Origin: Pseudomonas schmalbachii
GTDB taxonomy: Bacteria > Pseudomonadota > Gammaproteobacteria > Pseudomonadales > Pseudomonadaceae
NCBI RefSeq assembly: GCF_017589465.1
Contig: NZ_JAELYA010000001.1
Span: forward strand, 248,001 to 312,000
Direction of reading: 5' to 3'
DNA length: 64,000 nucleotides
Under the pieces are notes generated by a model that was not told the origin of the DNA, ran no database searches, and was given only the letters and a program-made list of their open reading frames with translations. A program made the translations under genes and the position numbers. Each line of letters begins with the position of its first letter. Position 1 is the stretch's first letter. Shown here in pieces: positions 8,708-17,545 of the stretch.

Positions 8708-9532
8708 TTAGCGGGACTGGGCCTGCAGGGTCTTGGCCAGCGTCTGGTCGGTCATCCAGCGCAGCAGGCCGCTGGTCTTGCGCGCCATGGCTCGCAGCAG
8801 GCGGGCGCGCACGCCCGGGGTGATCATGTATTCGCGCTTGCGCAGGCCGCGCAGGATGCCGTCCACCGCCTCTTCCACGGTGAGCACGCCGGCGGTGGCG
8901 TTGAGCGCCTCGGTGACCTTGCTGCCGTGCTGGCGCTCGTAGGTCAGCAGCGGCGTGGCGATCTCGCCCGGGCACACCACCGAGACGTCGATGCCGCGCG
9001 GCTTCTGCTCCAGGCGCAGGACCTCGGCGAGGCCGACCACGCCGAACTTGGAGGCGCAATACGCGGCCTGGGTATAGCCGCCCATGATTCCGGACAGCGA
9101 CGCCACCAGCACCAGATGGCCGCCCTGCGGCATGTGCCGCAGCACCCCGGCGGCGAAGTTGCGGCTGCCGAGCAGGTTGATGCGCACCACCAGCTCGAAG
9201 GTTTCCGCCGGCAGTTCGGTGAACAGCGCGGTGCGCAGGATGCCGGCGGAGTTGAAGGCGAAGTCCGGCGCGCCCAAGCGCGCTACCGCCGACTCCACGG
9301 CGTCGTCCACGTCCGCCGCCTTCGAAATGTCGACGTTGAACACCTCGATGCGCTGCTCCGGCCGCTTGCGCAGGGCGCGCAGTTCATCGAGGACGCCGGC
9401 CTCGACCTTGAGGTCGAACAGCGCCACGCTGGTCCCCTCGCCCACCAGAGCCCTGGCGATCTGCCGGCCGATGCCGCTGCCGCCGCCGGAAATGAATGCG
9501 ATGCGCGGGGCGCCATAAATCCAGTTGCTCAT
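8708..9532 (-). CDS. Short-chain dehydrogenase/reductase (SDR)
   Basis: The 274-residue classical SDR has the cofactor motif SGGGSGIG (15-22), NSAG at 94-97 (a variant of NNAG), catalytic S145, and Y158-x3-K162. An Asp at 40, after the second strand, suggests NAD rather than NADP. Family members reversibly oxidise secondary alcohols; the substrate is unknown. The start at 9532 overlaps the stop of the upstream epimerase gene (ATGA), so translation is probably coupled. The open frame continues upstream through the epimerase gene but is not coding there. The tail after 235 is basic. Confidence 0.88.
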   Translation of the reverse strand: MSNWIYGAPRIAFISGGGSGIGRQIARALVGEGTSVALFDLKVEAGVLDELRALRKRPEQRIEVFNVDISKAADVDDAVESAVARLGAPDFAFNSAGILRTALFTELPAETFELVVRINLLGSRNFAAGVLRHMPQGGHLVLVASLSGIMGGYTQAAYCASKFGVVGLAEVLRLEQKPRGIDVSVVCPGEIATPLLTYERQHGSKVTEALNATAGVLTVEEAVDGILRGLRKREYMITPGVRARLLRAMARKTSGLLRWMTDQTLAKTLQAQSR

Positions 9533-10569
9533 GCCTGACTCCGTACGTGCGGGGATTGCGGCGCCGGGGCGCGTTCGCCCTGGCGCTGGCGGGAAAAATG
9601 CTCGGCCAGTTCGGCCATCGCCGCCTCGAAGCTCACCGGCGGCCGATAGCCGAGCAGGCGCTGGGCCTTGGTCACCGAGAACTCGTTGGGCCCGCCCATC
9701 AGGCGGTAGGTCTGGCGGGTCAGGTGCGGGCGCTGCTGTTGCTTGCGCAGCTTGCCCCACCACTCCATCAGCGTCGCCAGCAGCCGCGCCAGCCAGTTCG
9801 GCATGCTCTTCGGCGCCGGCACCTGGGCCGCTTTCGCCAGCTCCTGCAGGTAGGTCTTCCAGGTCACGCCAAAACCGTCGGCGGCGATGAACACCTCGCC
9901 CTGGGTGTAGCTGGAGCGGGCGGCGGCGATCAGCAGCGCGACCAGGTTGTTGACGTGCACCAGCCCGGCATCCCAGTTGCCCGAGCCGAGCAGGCACGGC
10001 CCGCCGTCGCGCAGCACCTGCACCAACGAGTTCACCCACGGCATGCTGCCGACGCCGAAGACGTTGGCCGGACGCACGATGGTGGCGCGCAGGCCGCGTG
10101 CCACGCCGGCGCGGGTCACGCGCTCCTGTTCCTGCTTGCAGAACTCGTAGGCCGACGACGGCTTGCCGACCGGGCTGTCCTCGCTCAGGCGGCCCCTGGC
10201 CAGGGAACTGGCGAAGGCGCACACGCTGGTGGTCACCACGAAATGCGCGCCCCAGCCCAAAGCCAGGTCGATAGCCTGCTCGGTGCCCTTGACGGTGACG
10301 TCGACGTGGGACTGCGTGCTGCCCCAGTCGCTGACCACCGCGGCGAGGTGGAAGATCGCGTCCACCTTGCCGATCTCCTCGCGCAGGTCGACCAGCCGGC
10401 GCACGTCGCCGATCACCACCCGCACCCGCTCGCCCCACTCCGCCGGCACCGGCTCGCCCGGCACCATCAGGGCGACCACGCGGACCTCCTCGGCCAGCAA
10501 CTGGCGCACCAGATGGCGGCCGATGAAGCCGCCGGCGCCGGTGACGAATGCACTGTGCATCTGGCTCAT
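9529..10569 (-). CDS. NAD-dependent epimerase/dehydratase (extended SDR, 3-beta-HSD-like)
   Basis: The 346-residue extended SDR has the N-terminal Rossmann motif TGAGGFIG and an active-site Y-x3-K (Y141, K145). The overall look is that of the 3-beta-hydroxysteroid dehydrogenase / NAD-epimerase group, which acts on sterols, terpenoids or sugar nucleotides. The ATG at 10569 is preferred, with GGTGA upstream; an in-frame GTG at 10575 is possible and would overlap the cupin stop. With the adjacent SDR it could carry out successive oxidations of one alcohol-bearing substrate, which is inference. Confidence 0.82.
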   Translation of the reverse strand: MSQMHSAFVTGAGGFIGRHLVRQLLAEEVRVVALMVPGEPVPAEWGERVRVVIGDVRRLVDLREEIGKVDAIFHLAAVVSDWGSTQSHVDVTVKGTEQAIDLALGWGAHFVVTTSVCAFASSLARGRLSEDSPVGKPSSAYEFCKQEQERVTRAGVARGLRATIVRPANVFGVGSMPWVNSLVQVLRDGGPCLLGSGNWDAGLVHVNNLVALLIAAARSSYTQGEVFIAADGFGVTWKTYLQELAKAAQVPAPKSMPNWLARLLATLMEWWGKLRKQQQRPHLTRQTYRLMGGPNEFSVTKAQRLLGYRPPVSFEAAMAELAEHFSRQRQGERAPAPQSPHVRSQA

Positions 10570-10571
10570 GG

Positions 10572-11105
10572 TCACTCACCGACCACGATGAGGTTGTCGC
10601 AGGTCTTGCCTTCGGCGGCGCACAGCGCGCGGTACACCGTCAGTGCAGTACGGGCGTCGAGGATGCGGATGACGTCGCCGTTCTCGTCGATGTCGACGTT
10701 GCTGCCGAAGATGGCGAACCAGACGTCGGCGTCTTCCTCGGCATCCTCGGCGACGCACAGGGTATGGATCGAGTGCGCCGGTTCGTACAGGTAGGAGCCG
10801 GCCTTGTTCACCTTGTCCGGGTATTCCCGGTAGAACCACTCGCCGGTCAGGGTGACGGCGAACACCGGGCCGGTGTGGTAGTGGGTGTCGACGCCGAAGC
10901 CCGGCTTCATGCGGGTGCGGTTGATCCACAGGTTCTGGTTCAGGTCCACGTGCAGCAGCTGGATGGACGAGCCGTCCGGCAGCGGCACCCAGGGCAGGTC
11001 GTTTTCCAGGATCAGGATGGCTTCGCGGGCGTGGTCGCGGGGAACCACCGGGCCACCCTGCATGGCGGCGAGGACTTCCAGGGCTGCGGCGTTGATCTCA
11101 CTCAT
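10572..11105 (-). CDS. Cupin-domain protein, 2,4'-dihydroxyacetophenone dioxygenase-like
   Basis: The 177-residue protein contains a single cupin barrel. Likely metal ligands are H75 and H77 (HYH), a Glu at about 89 (TGEW) and a His at 111 or 114. The family includes Fe-dependent 2,4'-dihydroxyacetophenone dioxygenases and related C-C cleaving enzymes; the exact substrate is not readable. ATG at 11105 has GGAG at a good distance. Longer starts up to 11198 lack conserved sequence. It is the first gene of the tight cluster that continues with the epimerase, SDR and DUF1254 genes. Confidence 0.75.
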   Translation of the reverse strand: MSEINAAALEVLAAMQGGPVVPRDHAREAILILENDLPWVPLPDGSSIQLLHVDLNQNLWINRTRMKPGFGVDTHYHTGPVFAVTLTGEWFYREYPDKVNKAGSYLYEPAHSIHTLCVAEDAEEDADVWFAIFGSNVDIDENGDVIRILDARTALTVYRALCAAEGKTCDNLIVVGE

Positions 11106-11272
11106 CGGAGTTTCTCCAGTCTTGTTGTTGTGGCGCGCGGGATGCGCAAGAGGTGGATGGGTCGATTTCGAAGCGAGCGCCGCCCAGGCGCCGGTCATGA
11201 CGACGGCGCCGGAAGGCTTCCCTTCGAGGATGGTTCGGGGGCGACCGGCTCAGCGGCCGCGCCGGGACGGAT

Positions 11273-12868
11273 TCACTTTCCGGCCTGCTTGAGAATCTGT
11301 TCCTTGAGCTTGTCGAAGCTCAGCGACATGCCTTCCTGCACCGGCGGGAAGTCCTTGAAGGTCTTCAGGTGCTCGCCGATCAGGCCGGTCATCGCGTACA
11401 GCACGTGGGCCTTCTTCTGCAGCAGGTAGGCGCGCGGTCCGGGGGCCTGCTCGAAGCTTTCGAACGGGTCCTGGCGCAGGTTGAACATCCACGGGATGTC
11501 CAGCGTGGTGGTGCTGCCGTAGTAGCCGTCGCGGGTGTAGAAGTGCGCCTTCCACTGGTTCAGGCGCACGGCCTGCAGGCGGCTCTCGGCGTAATAGAGC
11601 ATGAAGTTGCGCGCCGAGTGGTCGGACTTGCCTTGCCAGTAGGCCAGATTGTCGACGCCGTCGATGTAGTTCTTCTTCACCACGCCGGTGCCGAAGTCAT
11701 CACCCTTTGCCAGGCGCTCGCGCACATCCGGCACGCCGGCGGCGACGGCCAGGGTGGTGAACAGGTCCTCGTGGGACTGGATGCCATTGAGCTCGGAACC
11801 GGCCTGGATGTGCCCCGGCCAGCGCGCCAGCATCGGCACGCGGATGCCGCCTTCCCAGGTGGTCATCTTGGTGCTGCGGTACGGCGTGGTGCCGCCGAAC
11901 GGCCAGGTCTCGTGCTCCGGGCCGTTGTCGGTGGAATAGATGACGATGGTGTTGTCGGCCACGCCGAGGTCTTCGAGCTTCTTCAGCACCGAACCGACGT
12001 CCTCGTCATGCTGCAGCATGCCGGCGCAGTGTTCGTCCTCGCCGCTGGTGAACTGCTTGCAGCGCTCCAGATACTGGTTGGGCGTGTGGGTGAAGACGTG
12101 CATGCGCGTGGTGTTGATCCAGGCGAAGAACGGCTTGTCCTCCTTCACCGCCTTGTCCATGAATTTGAACGAGGCCTGGGTGAACTCCACGTCCACGTTC
12201 TCCATGCGCTTGCGGGTCAGCGGGCCGGTGTCCTCGCAATGCTGCTTGCCCCACTTGCCGAAGCGCGGGTCGTCGCCGGGCTGGTCTTCGGCGCTGGCAT
12301 GGCAGTGCAGCACGCCGCGCGGGCCGAAGCGCTTCTGGAACTGCGGGTCCTGCGGGTAATCGACGTCCTCCGGCTCCTCCTCGGTGTTGAGGTGGTAAAG
12401 GTTGCCGAAGAACTCGTCGAAACCATGCACCGTCGGCAGGTACTCGTTGCGGTCGCCGAGATGGTTCTTGCCAAACTGGCCGGTGGCGTAGCCCTGGGTC
12501 TTCAATACTTCGGCGAGGGTCACGGTCTGCGGCTTCAGGCCCAGCGGGCCGCCCGGCAGGCCGACGGTGGTCATGCCCGAGCGGATCGGCAGCTGCCCGG
12601 TGATGAAGGCGGCGCGGCCGGCGGTGCAGCTGGGCTGGCCGTAGTGGTCGCTGAAGATCGCGCCTTCCCGGGCGATGCGGTCGATGTTCGGCGTGCGGTA
12701 GCCCATGGCGCCACGGTTGTAGGCGCTGAGGTTCCACAGGCCGATATCGTCGCCCCAGATCACCACGATGTTTGGCTTGTCCGCCGCCTGGGCGAAGGAC
12801 AGCGGCAATAGCAGCGCCAGAAGAATGCCCAGCAGGGGCGTGGCCAGGCGGGAAAGCATCTGAGTCAT
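11273..12868 (-). CDS. Exported arylsulfatase-family hydrolase
   Basis: The 531-residue protein has a Sec signal peptide (1-28, SFAQA) followed by the alkaline-phosphatase-fold sulfatase domain. Visible features are the metal-binding DD at 40-41 and the modification motif C81-T-A-G-R85, in which Cys would be converted to formylglycine; the third position is Ala rather than the usual Pro. Substrate and cell location (periplasm) are inferred. The ATG at 12868 matches the signal peptide start, though upstream in-frame codons exist. It is divergent from the AraC gene and a 47-54% looking paralogue by eye of the sulfatase at 28239-29807. The gap to the cupin gene is 167 bases. Confidence 0.85.
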   Translation of the reverse strand: MTQMLSRLATPLLGILLALLLPLSFAQAADKPNIVVIWGDDIGLWNLSAYNRGAMGYRTPNIDRIAREGAIFSDHYGQPSCTAGRAAFITGQLPIRSGMTTVGLPGGPLGLKPQTVTLAEVLKTQGYATGQFGKNHLGDRNEYLPTVHGFDEFFGNLYHLNTEEEPEDVDYPQDPQFQKRFGPRGVLHCHASAEDQPGDDPRFGKWGKQHCEDTGPLTRKRMENVDVEFTQASFKFMDKAVKEDKPFFAWINTTRMHVFTHTPNQYLERCKQFTSGEDEHCAGMLQHDEDVGSVLKKLEDLGVADNTIVIYSTDNGPEHETWPFGGTTPYRSTKMTTWEGGIRVPMLARWPGHIQAGSELNGIQSHEDLFTTLAVAAGVPDVRERLAKGDDFGTGVVKKNYIDGVDNLAYWQGKSDHSARNFMLYYAESRLQAVRLNQWKAHFYTRDGYYGSTTTLDIPWMFNLRQDPFESFEQAPGPRAYLLQKKAHVLYAMTGLIGEHLKTFKDFPPVQEGMSLSFDKLKEQILKQAGK

Positions 12869-12965
12869 TTGTTGTTCTCGGTTTATCATCGAAGAGCGAC
12901 GTGGGCGTGGCCGTACGCCGCCCCATCCAACGGCCACATGAGACTGCAAGGGAGCCAAGGGGAAC

Positions 12966-13928
12966 ATGTCCGAAAGGGACAAAAATCGGCCAAGTGTGGC
13001 CAGGGCCAGGGTCGGGAAATTCCATCGCGGCGCCATGGGACGGGTGCTCGCGCGCTTCATCGGCGAGCACAGCGACGAGAAGGAATTCGGCCTGGTGGAG
13101 CTGGGGCAGCTCTGGCAGCGTGCGGCGCGCATCGACCCGGCCATCGGCCTGCATCTTCACCGCCAGTTCATGCCCCGCGAGCGCTTCGTGCTGGTCTATC
13201 TCTCGCAGTGCAGCGCCACGGTCGGCGAAGCCCTGCGCCATTGGCAGCGCTACGCACGGCTCGGTTCGGACCTGGATCGGCTATCGATATACGAAGAAGA
13301 CGGGCATCCGGTGCTGCAGGTGCAGGTGGACGGGCCGGAGAGTCTGCGTCGGCATTTCGGCGAACATGGACTGGCGATGACCATGACCCAGCTGCGCGAG
13401 TACTGCGCCGAGCCGGTAGTGCCGCTGCGGGCGGAATTCGCCTACCCGCGCCCGCCCTATCACGCCGAGTACGTCGAATGGTTCGGCCCGGCGCTGCAGT
13501 TCGGCAGTTCGCGTACCTGCCTGGTGTTCGACCGGAGCGTGCTCGACGTACCCATGCGCGGCGCCCACCCGGTGCTGGTCGAGCTGCTCGTCGAAGGCCT
13601 GGAACAGCGCCTGGCGCGCCTGCGGCAGTTCAGCGGCCACGCGGCGCGGGTCGCCGAGCATATCCGCGCGGAGCTGGATGCCGGCGTCCCCGCCAGCCTG
13701 GAAAGCGCCGCCGAAGCCCTGCACATGACCCCGCGCACCCTGCGCCGGCGCCTGCAGGAACAGGACCTGGGCTATCGCCAGATACTCGCCGCCGTGCGTA
13801 CCGAGCTGGAACAGCACCTGGAACTGCAGGGCCTCAGTCGCGAACAGATCGCCGAGCAACTCGGCTACGCCGACAGCGCCGTGTACCTGCGGGCACGCAA
13901 GAGATGGCAGGAGCAGGGGCCTGAATGA
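12966..13928 (+). CDS. AraC-family regulator (arabinose-binding-like N-terminal domain)
   Basis: The 320-residue protein has an N-terminal effector domain of the Arabinose_bd type (about 25-210) and a C-terminal AraC DNA-binding domain (about 235-318) with two helix-turn-helix segments; the second ends in the typical LGYADSAVYLRARKRW pattern. AAGGGGAA precedes the ATG. It is transcribed away from the sulfatase gene across a 97-base gap, the usual layout for a regulator controlling its divergent neighbour. It therefore probably controls the sulfatase-cupin-SDR-DUF1254 set in response to a small molecule. Confidence 0.87.
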   Translation: MSERDKNRPSVARARVGKFHRGAMGRVLARFIGEHSDEKEFGLVELGQLWQRAARIDPAIGLHLHRQFMPRERFVLVYLSQCSATVGEALRHWQRYARLGSDLDRLSIYEEDGHPVLQVQVDGPESLRRHFGEHGLAMTMTQLREYCAEPVVPLRAEFAYPRPPYHAEYVEWFGPALQFGSSRTCLVFDRSVLDVPMRGAHPVLVELLVEGLEQRLARLRQFSGHAARVAEHIRAELDAGVPASLESAAEALHMTPRTLRRRLQEQDLGYRQILAAVRTELEQHLELQGLSREQIAEQLGYADSAVYLRARKRWQEQGPE

Positions 13929-13979
13929 GGCACGATTCGCGCGGGTGATGGCCGCATTGAAATACGCGATTCGTCGGTT

Positions 13980-14039
13980 GTAGGGCGGGTGCAACCCGCC
14001 ACGATGCCGAGTCCCTCCGGCGGGTTTCACCCGCCCTAC
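13980..14039. repeat. GTAGGGCGGGTG inverted repeat element
   Basis: The arms GTAGGGCGGGTGCAACCCGCC and GGCGGGTTTCACCCGCCCTAC form a nearly perfect long hairpin between the AraC and aldolase genes. This is another family of dispersed intergenic elements. Confidence 0.8.
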
Positions 14040-14156
14040 CACGGCACCCAACCACGGCGGCATCCCGCTTTGTCAAATCCTGGACAGTTGCCGCCCCCGG
14101 CGACTGGGTAACGTGCGGACTCTCTTCACACACCCCCAACAAGAAGGAAGTCCATC

Positions 14157-14921
14157 GTGAGCCAATTCGCCGTGCCCAACGTGAAAAACCTGGTATCCGA
14201 AGAAGAATGGCAACTGCGCGTCAACCTCGCCGCCTGCTACCGCCTGGTCGCAATGTACGGTTGGACCGACATGGTCTTCACCCACATCAGCGTGCGCATT
14301 CCCGGCCCCGAGCACCACTTCCTGATCAACCCCTACGGCCTGATGTTCGACGAGATCACCGCCTCCAACCTGATCAAGATCGACATGGACGGCAACAAGG
14401 TCCTCGAAAGCCCCTACTCCGCCAACCGCGCCGGCTTCGTCATCCATAGCGCGATCCACGCCGCGCGCGAGGACATCCAGTGCGTGCTGCACACCCACAC
14501 CCGCGCCGGCGTGGCGGTGAGCGCCCAGGAATGCGGCGTCCTGCCGATCAGCCAGCAGTCCACCTTCGTGCTCTCCTCCCTCGCCTACCACGACTACGAA
14601 GGCATCGCCCTGCGCGACGACGAGAAGCCGCGCCTGCAGGCCGACCTCGGCGACAAGCTGTTCCTCATGCTGCGCAACCACGGTCTGCTCGCCGTCGGCC
14701 GCACCGTGGCCGATGCCTTCCTCCACATGTACACCTTCGAGAGCACCTGCCAGATCCAGCTGGCGGCCCAGGCCGGCGGCAAGCTGATCGAGGTCGACCC
14801 GCGGATCATCGAAGGCGTGGCCGATGCGGCGAGCAAGCAGACCGGCGGCCTCGGCGGCGAGTTCGTCTGGCCGGCGCTGCTGCGCAAGCTCGACCGCGTC
14901 GACACCAGCTACCGCGACTGA
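14157..14921 (+). CDS. Class II aldolase/adducin family protein
   Basis: The 254-residue protein matches the class II aldolase/adducin family (fuculose-phosphate aldolase fold). The zinc-site histidines H112 and H114 lie in the HTHTRAG segment and a third His, H175, in LRNHGL. Enzymes of this family split or decarboxylate hydroxy-acid or sugar-phosphate substrates. The start is GTG at 14157 with AGAAGGAAG upstream. It opens a plus-strand operon; the 2-hydroxyacid dehydrogenase begins 10 bases after its stop. Confidence 0.87.
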   Translation: MSQFAVPNVKNLVSEEEWQLRVNLAACYRLVAMYGWTDMVFTHISVRIPGPEHHFLINPYGLMFDEITASNLIKIDMDGNKVLESPYSANRAGFVIHSAIHAAREDIQCVLHTHTRAGVAVSAQECGVLPISQQSTFVLSSLAYHDYEGIALRDDEKPRLQADLGDKLFLMLRNHGLLAVGRTVADAFLHMYTFESTCQIQLAAQAGGKLIEVDPRIIEGVADAASKQTGGLGGEFVWPALLRKLDRVDTSYRD

Positions 14922-14931
14922 GGCTGCCCGC

Positions 14932-15912
14932 ATGAGCGATAAACCGATCATCGCGATCTCGCGCCAGGTGCCCGGGCAACTGCTGGCGCCCCTGCTCGCC
15001 TTCGGGGAGGTCCGCATGCCGGACGCCCCGCCGCCCACCGACCTGCTCAGCGTGATGCGGGACGCCGACTACGCGCTGGTCACCGCCGGCGAGCGGATCG
15101 ACGAAGCCCTGCTGGATGCCTGTCCGAAGCTGAAGATGGTCAGCACCGTCAGTGCCGGCTACGACCATATCGACGTCGCCGCCTGCTCCGAACGCAACGT
15201 CCGCGTCTGCAACACGCCGAAAGCCGTGGGCGCGGCGACCGCCGACATGGCCTTCGGCCTGCTGCTGGCGGCCTCGCGGCGCATCGTCGAGGCGGACGCC
15301 TTCGTCCGTGCCGGCAAATGGACCCGCAGCGCCGAGCCGCTGTTCGGCGTCGACGTGAACCACAAGCAGATGGGCATCGTCGGCCTGGGACGCATCGGCG
15401 CCGAGCTGGCCAGGCGCGCGCGGGGCTTCGACATGGACGTCACCTACTACAACCGCCGGCGCCTGCCGGCGGAGGAAGAGCAGCGTCTCGGCGTGCGCTA
15501 CCTGGACTTCGACAGCCTGCTGGAACAGAGCGATGCGCTGATGGTGCAGGCGCCCTACGGGCCGGCCACCCACCACCTGATCGGCGCGGAGCAGTTGGCG
15601 CGGATGAAGCCGAGCGCCGTGCTGGTCAACGCCGCGCGCGGCGGCGTGGTGGATGACGCGGCCCTGGCGGCGGCGCTGCGCGAGGGGCGCATCGCGGCGG
15701 CCGGGCTGGACGTCACCGAGGGCGAGCCCGACGTGCATCCGGATCTGCTCGGCCTGCCCAACGTGGTGCTGTCGCCGCACAGCGGCGCCTCGACCCGCGA
15801 CACCCACCGGCGCATGACCCTGGAGGCGTTCGCCAACCTGGTCGACGCGCTGCGCGGCGGGCCGCTGGAAAACTGCATCAACCCGCTGCCGGCCACCGCC
15901 GACATCGCCTGA
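14932..15912 (+). CDS. D-isomer-specific 2-hydroxyacid dehydrogenase
   Basis: The 326-residue NAD(P)-dependent enzyme has the dinucleotide-binding GLGRIG (151-156) and the catalytic triad R236 (NAARGG), E265 (VTEGEP) and H283 (SPHSG). N176-R177 after the second Rossmann strand hints at NADP(H) use. It resembles the glyoxylate/hydroxypyruvate reductase group. ATG at 14932 is set by the short gap to the aldolase stop; the open frame extends back into the aldolase gene but is non-coding there. It may reduce or oxidise a 2-oxo/2-hydroxy acid made or used by the aldolase. Confidence 0.9.
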   Translation: MSDKPIIAISRQVPGQLLAPLLAFGEVRMPDAPPPTDLLSVMRDADYALVTAGERIDEALLDACPKLKMVSTVSAGYDHIDVAACSERNVRVCNTPKAVGAATADMAFGLLLAASRRIVEADAFVRAGKWTRSAEPLFGVDVNHKQMGIVGLGRIGAELARRARGFDMDVTYYNRRRLPAEEEQRLGVRYLDFDSLLEQSDALMVQAPYGPATHHLIGAEQLARMKPSAVLVNAARGGVVDDAALAAALREGRIAAAGLDVTEGEPDVHPDLLGLPNVVLSPHSGASTRDTHRRMTLEAFANLVDALRGGPLENCINPLPATADIA

Positions 15913-15926
15913 AGGAGACATTCCCC

Positions 15927-16232
15927 ATGACTGTCCAGAGTGTGGTCATCGCCTGGCTGAAGGAGCCGCACAACGAGGCGCACATCGCCCGGCTGACCGC
16001 GGCCTGCGAACGCCTGCAGGAGATCCCCGGCGTGCGTGAAGTGCGCTTCGGTCCGCGCGCCGAACTCGGCCGCCCCAGCCCCGCCGACGATACCTTCGAC
16101 TTCGGCACCATCGTCACCTTCGACTCGCTGCAGGCCGCCCGCGACTACGGCCCGCACCCGCTGCACGTGCAGGCGGCGCAGGTGAACATGGAGCTGGTCG
16201 AGCGCTTCCAGAGCTTCTATTTCGAGACCTGA
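15927..16232 (+). CDS. Dabb (stress-responsive A/B barrel) domain protein
   Basis: The 101-residue protein is a single dimeric alpha/beta-barrel (Dabb) domain, seen from the N-terminal VVIAWLK strand, the central PGVREVRFG strand and the C-terminal segment with HPLHVQ. Small proteins of this fold include cyclases, decarboxylases and olivetolic-acid-cyclase-like enzymes, as well as proteins of unknown role. GAAGGAGA lies just before the ATG and the gene follows the dehydrogenase by 14 bases, so it probably belongs to that pathway. Confidence 0.8.
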   Translation: MTVQSVVIAWLKEPHNEAHIARLTAACERLQEIPGVREVRFGPRAELGRPSPADDTFDFGTIVTFDSLQAARDYGPHPLHVQAAQVNMELVERFQSFYFET

Positions 16233-16292
16233 TCGCGACCGCGAGGCTGCCGGCAAGCTCCGGCAGCTTCGCTCCTGCAGGTATGGCAAGAG

Positions 16293-16372
16293 CGTAGGGT
16301 GGAAATCGCGAAGCATTTCCACCATTTCGTGGGGCCGGCTCGGTGGACAAGCTTCGCGTTGTCCACCCTACG
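16293..16372. repeat. GTAGGGTGG inverted repeat element
   Basis: The element runs from CGTAGGGTGGAAAT to GTTGTCCACCCTACG with matching inner arms. It is a longer relative of the element at 4578-4608. Together with the next element it fills much of the gene-free interval 16233-16596. Confidence 0.75.
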
Positions 16373-16431
16373 AAATGCACTCTCGGCGGCAAGACAGTTG
16401 CTCCTACGTGGATGGTATTGCGTTGCCGCTT

Positions 16432-16551
16432 CCCTCACCCCAACCCTCTACCAGAGGGAGAGGGGGCGCGACGGTGTGAGGTGGTACACCGTGCCAGCCG
16501 GCGACGCCGAATAGTCCCCTCTCCCTCGAGGGAGAGGGTTAGGGTGAGGGG
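16432..16551. repeat. CCCTCACCCCAACCCTCT inverted repeat element
   Basis: This is the second copy of the element at 5533-5639, with arms CCCTCACCCCAACCCTCT and GAGAGGGTTAGGGTGAGGG around a short core. The remaining bases of 16233-16596 show no gene. Confidence 0.82.
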
Positions 16552-16596
16552 GTAGCCTCAGGACGAGGCAAGACAGTCGCCCCTTCCTGCAAGGAA

Positions 16597-17310
16597 TCAG
16601 GCCTCACCCTGCGCCACCGCCTCCAGCATGGCCTGGTCGATCACGGTGACCCGGCCGTAGCGATGCTCGATCATCCCCTCCGCTTCCCACTTCTTCAGCA
16701 CCTGGTTGACCCGCTGGCGCGTCGCGCCGATCAACTGGGCCATGGTCTCCTGGGACAGGTGCAGGTCGATCCGCAGACCCTGCGCTCCCGGGCTGCCGAA
16801 GGACATGCCGAGCCCCAGCAGGCGGCCGGCCAGGCGCTGCTCCAGCGATTGCGTGGAGAACGACGAGAACGCCACCAGCATGGCGCGCAGGCGCAGGCAT
16901 TCGAGAGACAGGACCTGACGGCTGAAGCCCGGGTAGCGGGCCAGCAGTTCCTCGAAGTGCGCCGGAGTGATCTGCAGCACCAGCGACGGCACATGGGCGA
17001 CGGCGTCATGGGTGCGCGGCAGGCCGTCGATCATCGACACCTCGCCAATCCAGTTGCCCGGCTCGTAGAAGTTCAGCAGCGCCTCGTGCCCGTCCGCGGA
17101 GGTGTTGCTCAGGCGGATGACGCCGTCGATGACGAAGTACGCACCGTCCGGCGGCCCGCCCCGGCGGAACAGGCAGCGCCCGGCAGGCAGGTTGCGCAAG
17201 TGCGTGCGCAGCAGCAGCTCGTCGCGGTCGTCCTGCGGCAGGCAGGCGATCCACGGATTGCTCATGAAGGCATCGAGCTGCTGTTCCGAGAGTTCTGAAG
17301 GGGACGTCAC
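16597..17310 (-). CDS. Crp/Fnr-family transcriptional regulator
   Basis: The 237-residue protein has an N-terminal cyclic-nucleotide-binding-like beta-roll (about 20-140, with GxxPDGAYFVIDG) and a C-terminal winged helix (about 150-225) whose recognition segment includes LSQETMAQLIGATRQRVNQVL. There are no N-terminal cysteine clusters, so an FNR-type iron-sulfur sensor is unlikely. The start is GTG at 17310, chosen because GGAG stands 9 bases upstream; a TTG at 17325 overlaps that site. It points against the surrounding operon and is probably its local regulator. Confidence 0.86.
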   Translation of the reverse strand: MTSPSELSEQQLDAFMSNPWIACLPQDDRDELLLRTHLRNLPAGRCLFRRGGPPDGAYFVIDGVIRLSNTSADGHEALLNFYEPGNWIGEVSMIDGLPRTHDAVAHVPSLVLQITPAHFEELLARYPGFSRQVLSLECLRLRAMLVAFSSFSTQSLEQRLAGRLLGLGMSFGSPGAQGLRIDLHLSQETMAQLIGATRQRVNQVLKKWEAEGMIEHRYGRVTVIDQAMLEAVAQGEA

Positions 17311-17545
17311 GCCTGTTATCTCCAACTGTGCGTACTACGGGTCCACGTGCAGGGGGGCGCCATTCTCGGCGCGATCGGCCGGCCTGCACAAGCGTAGCTC
17401 CGGGACGGCTCCGTCCCCCGCCCTCATCCGCGCCGCTGCGACGAGCGGAACCGGCCATGCAAATTTATGACAGTCCCGCCGCGGCGGCTGGTCGCACCAT
17501 GCGCCCCCATAAACCTATAACAAGACTACGTGGAGACCTTGCACA

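Noticed and set aside
8708-10579. A single 623-codon protein spanning the SDR and epimerase genes
   Set aside because: Only the last 274 codons show SDR motifs. The upstream part is a shadow of the epimerase, which is coding in another frame, and the genes overlap by ATGA.
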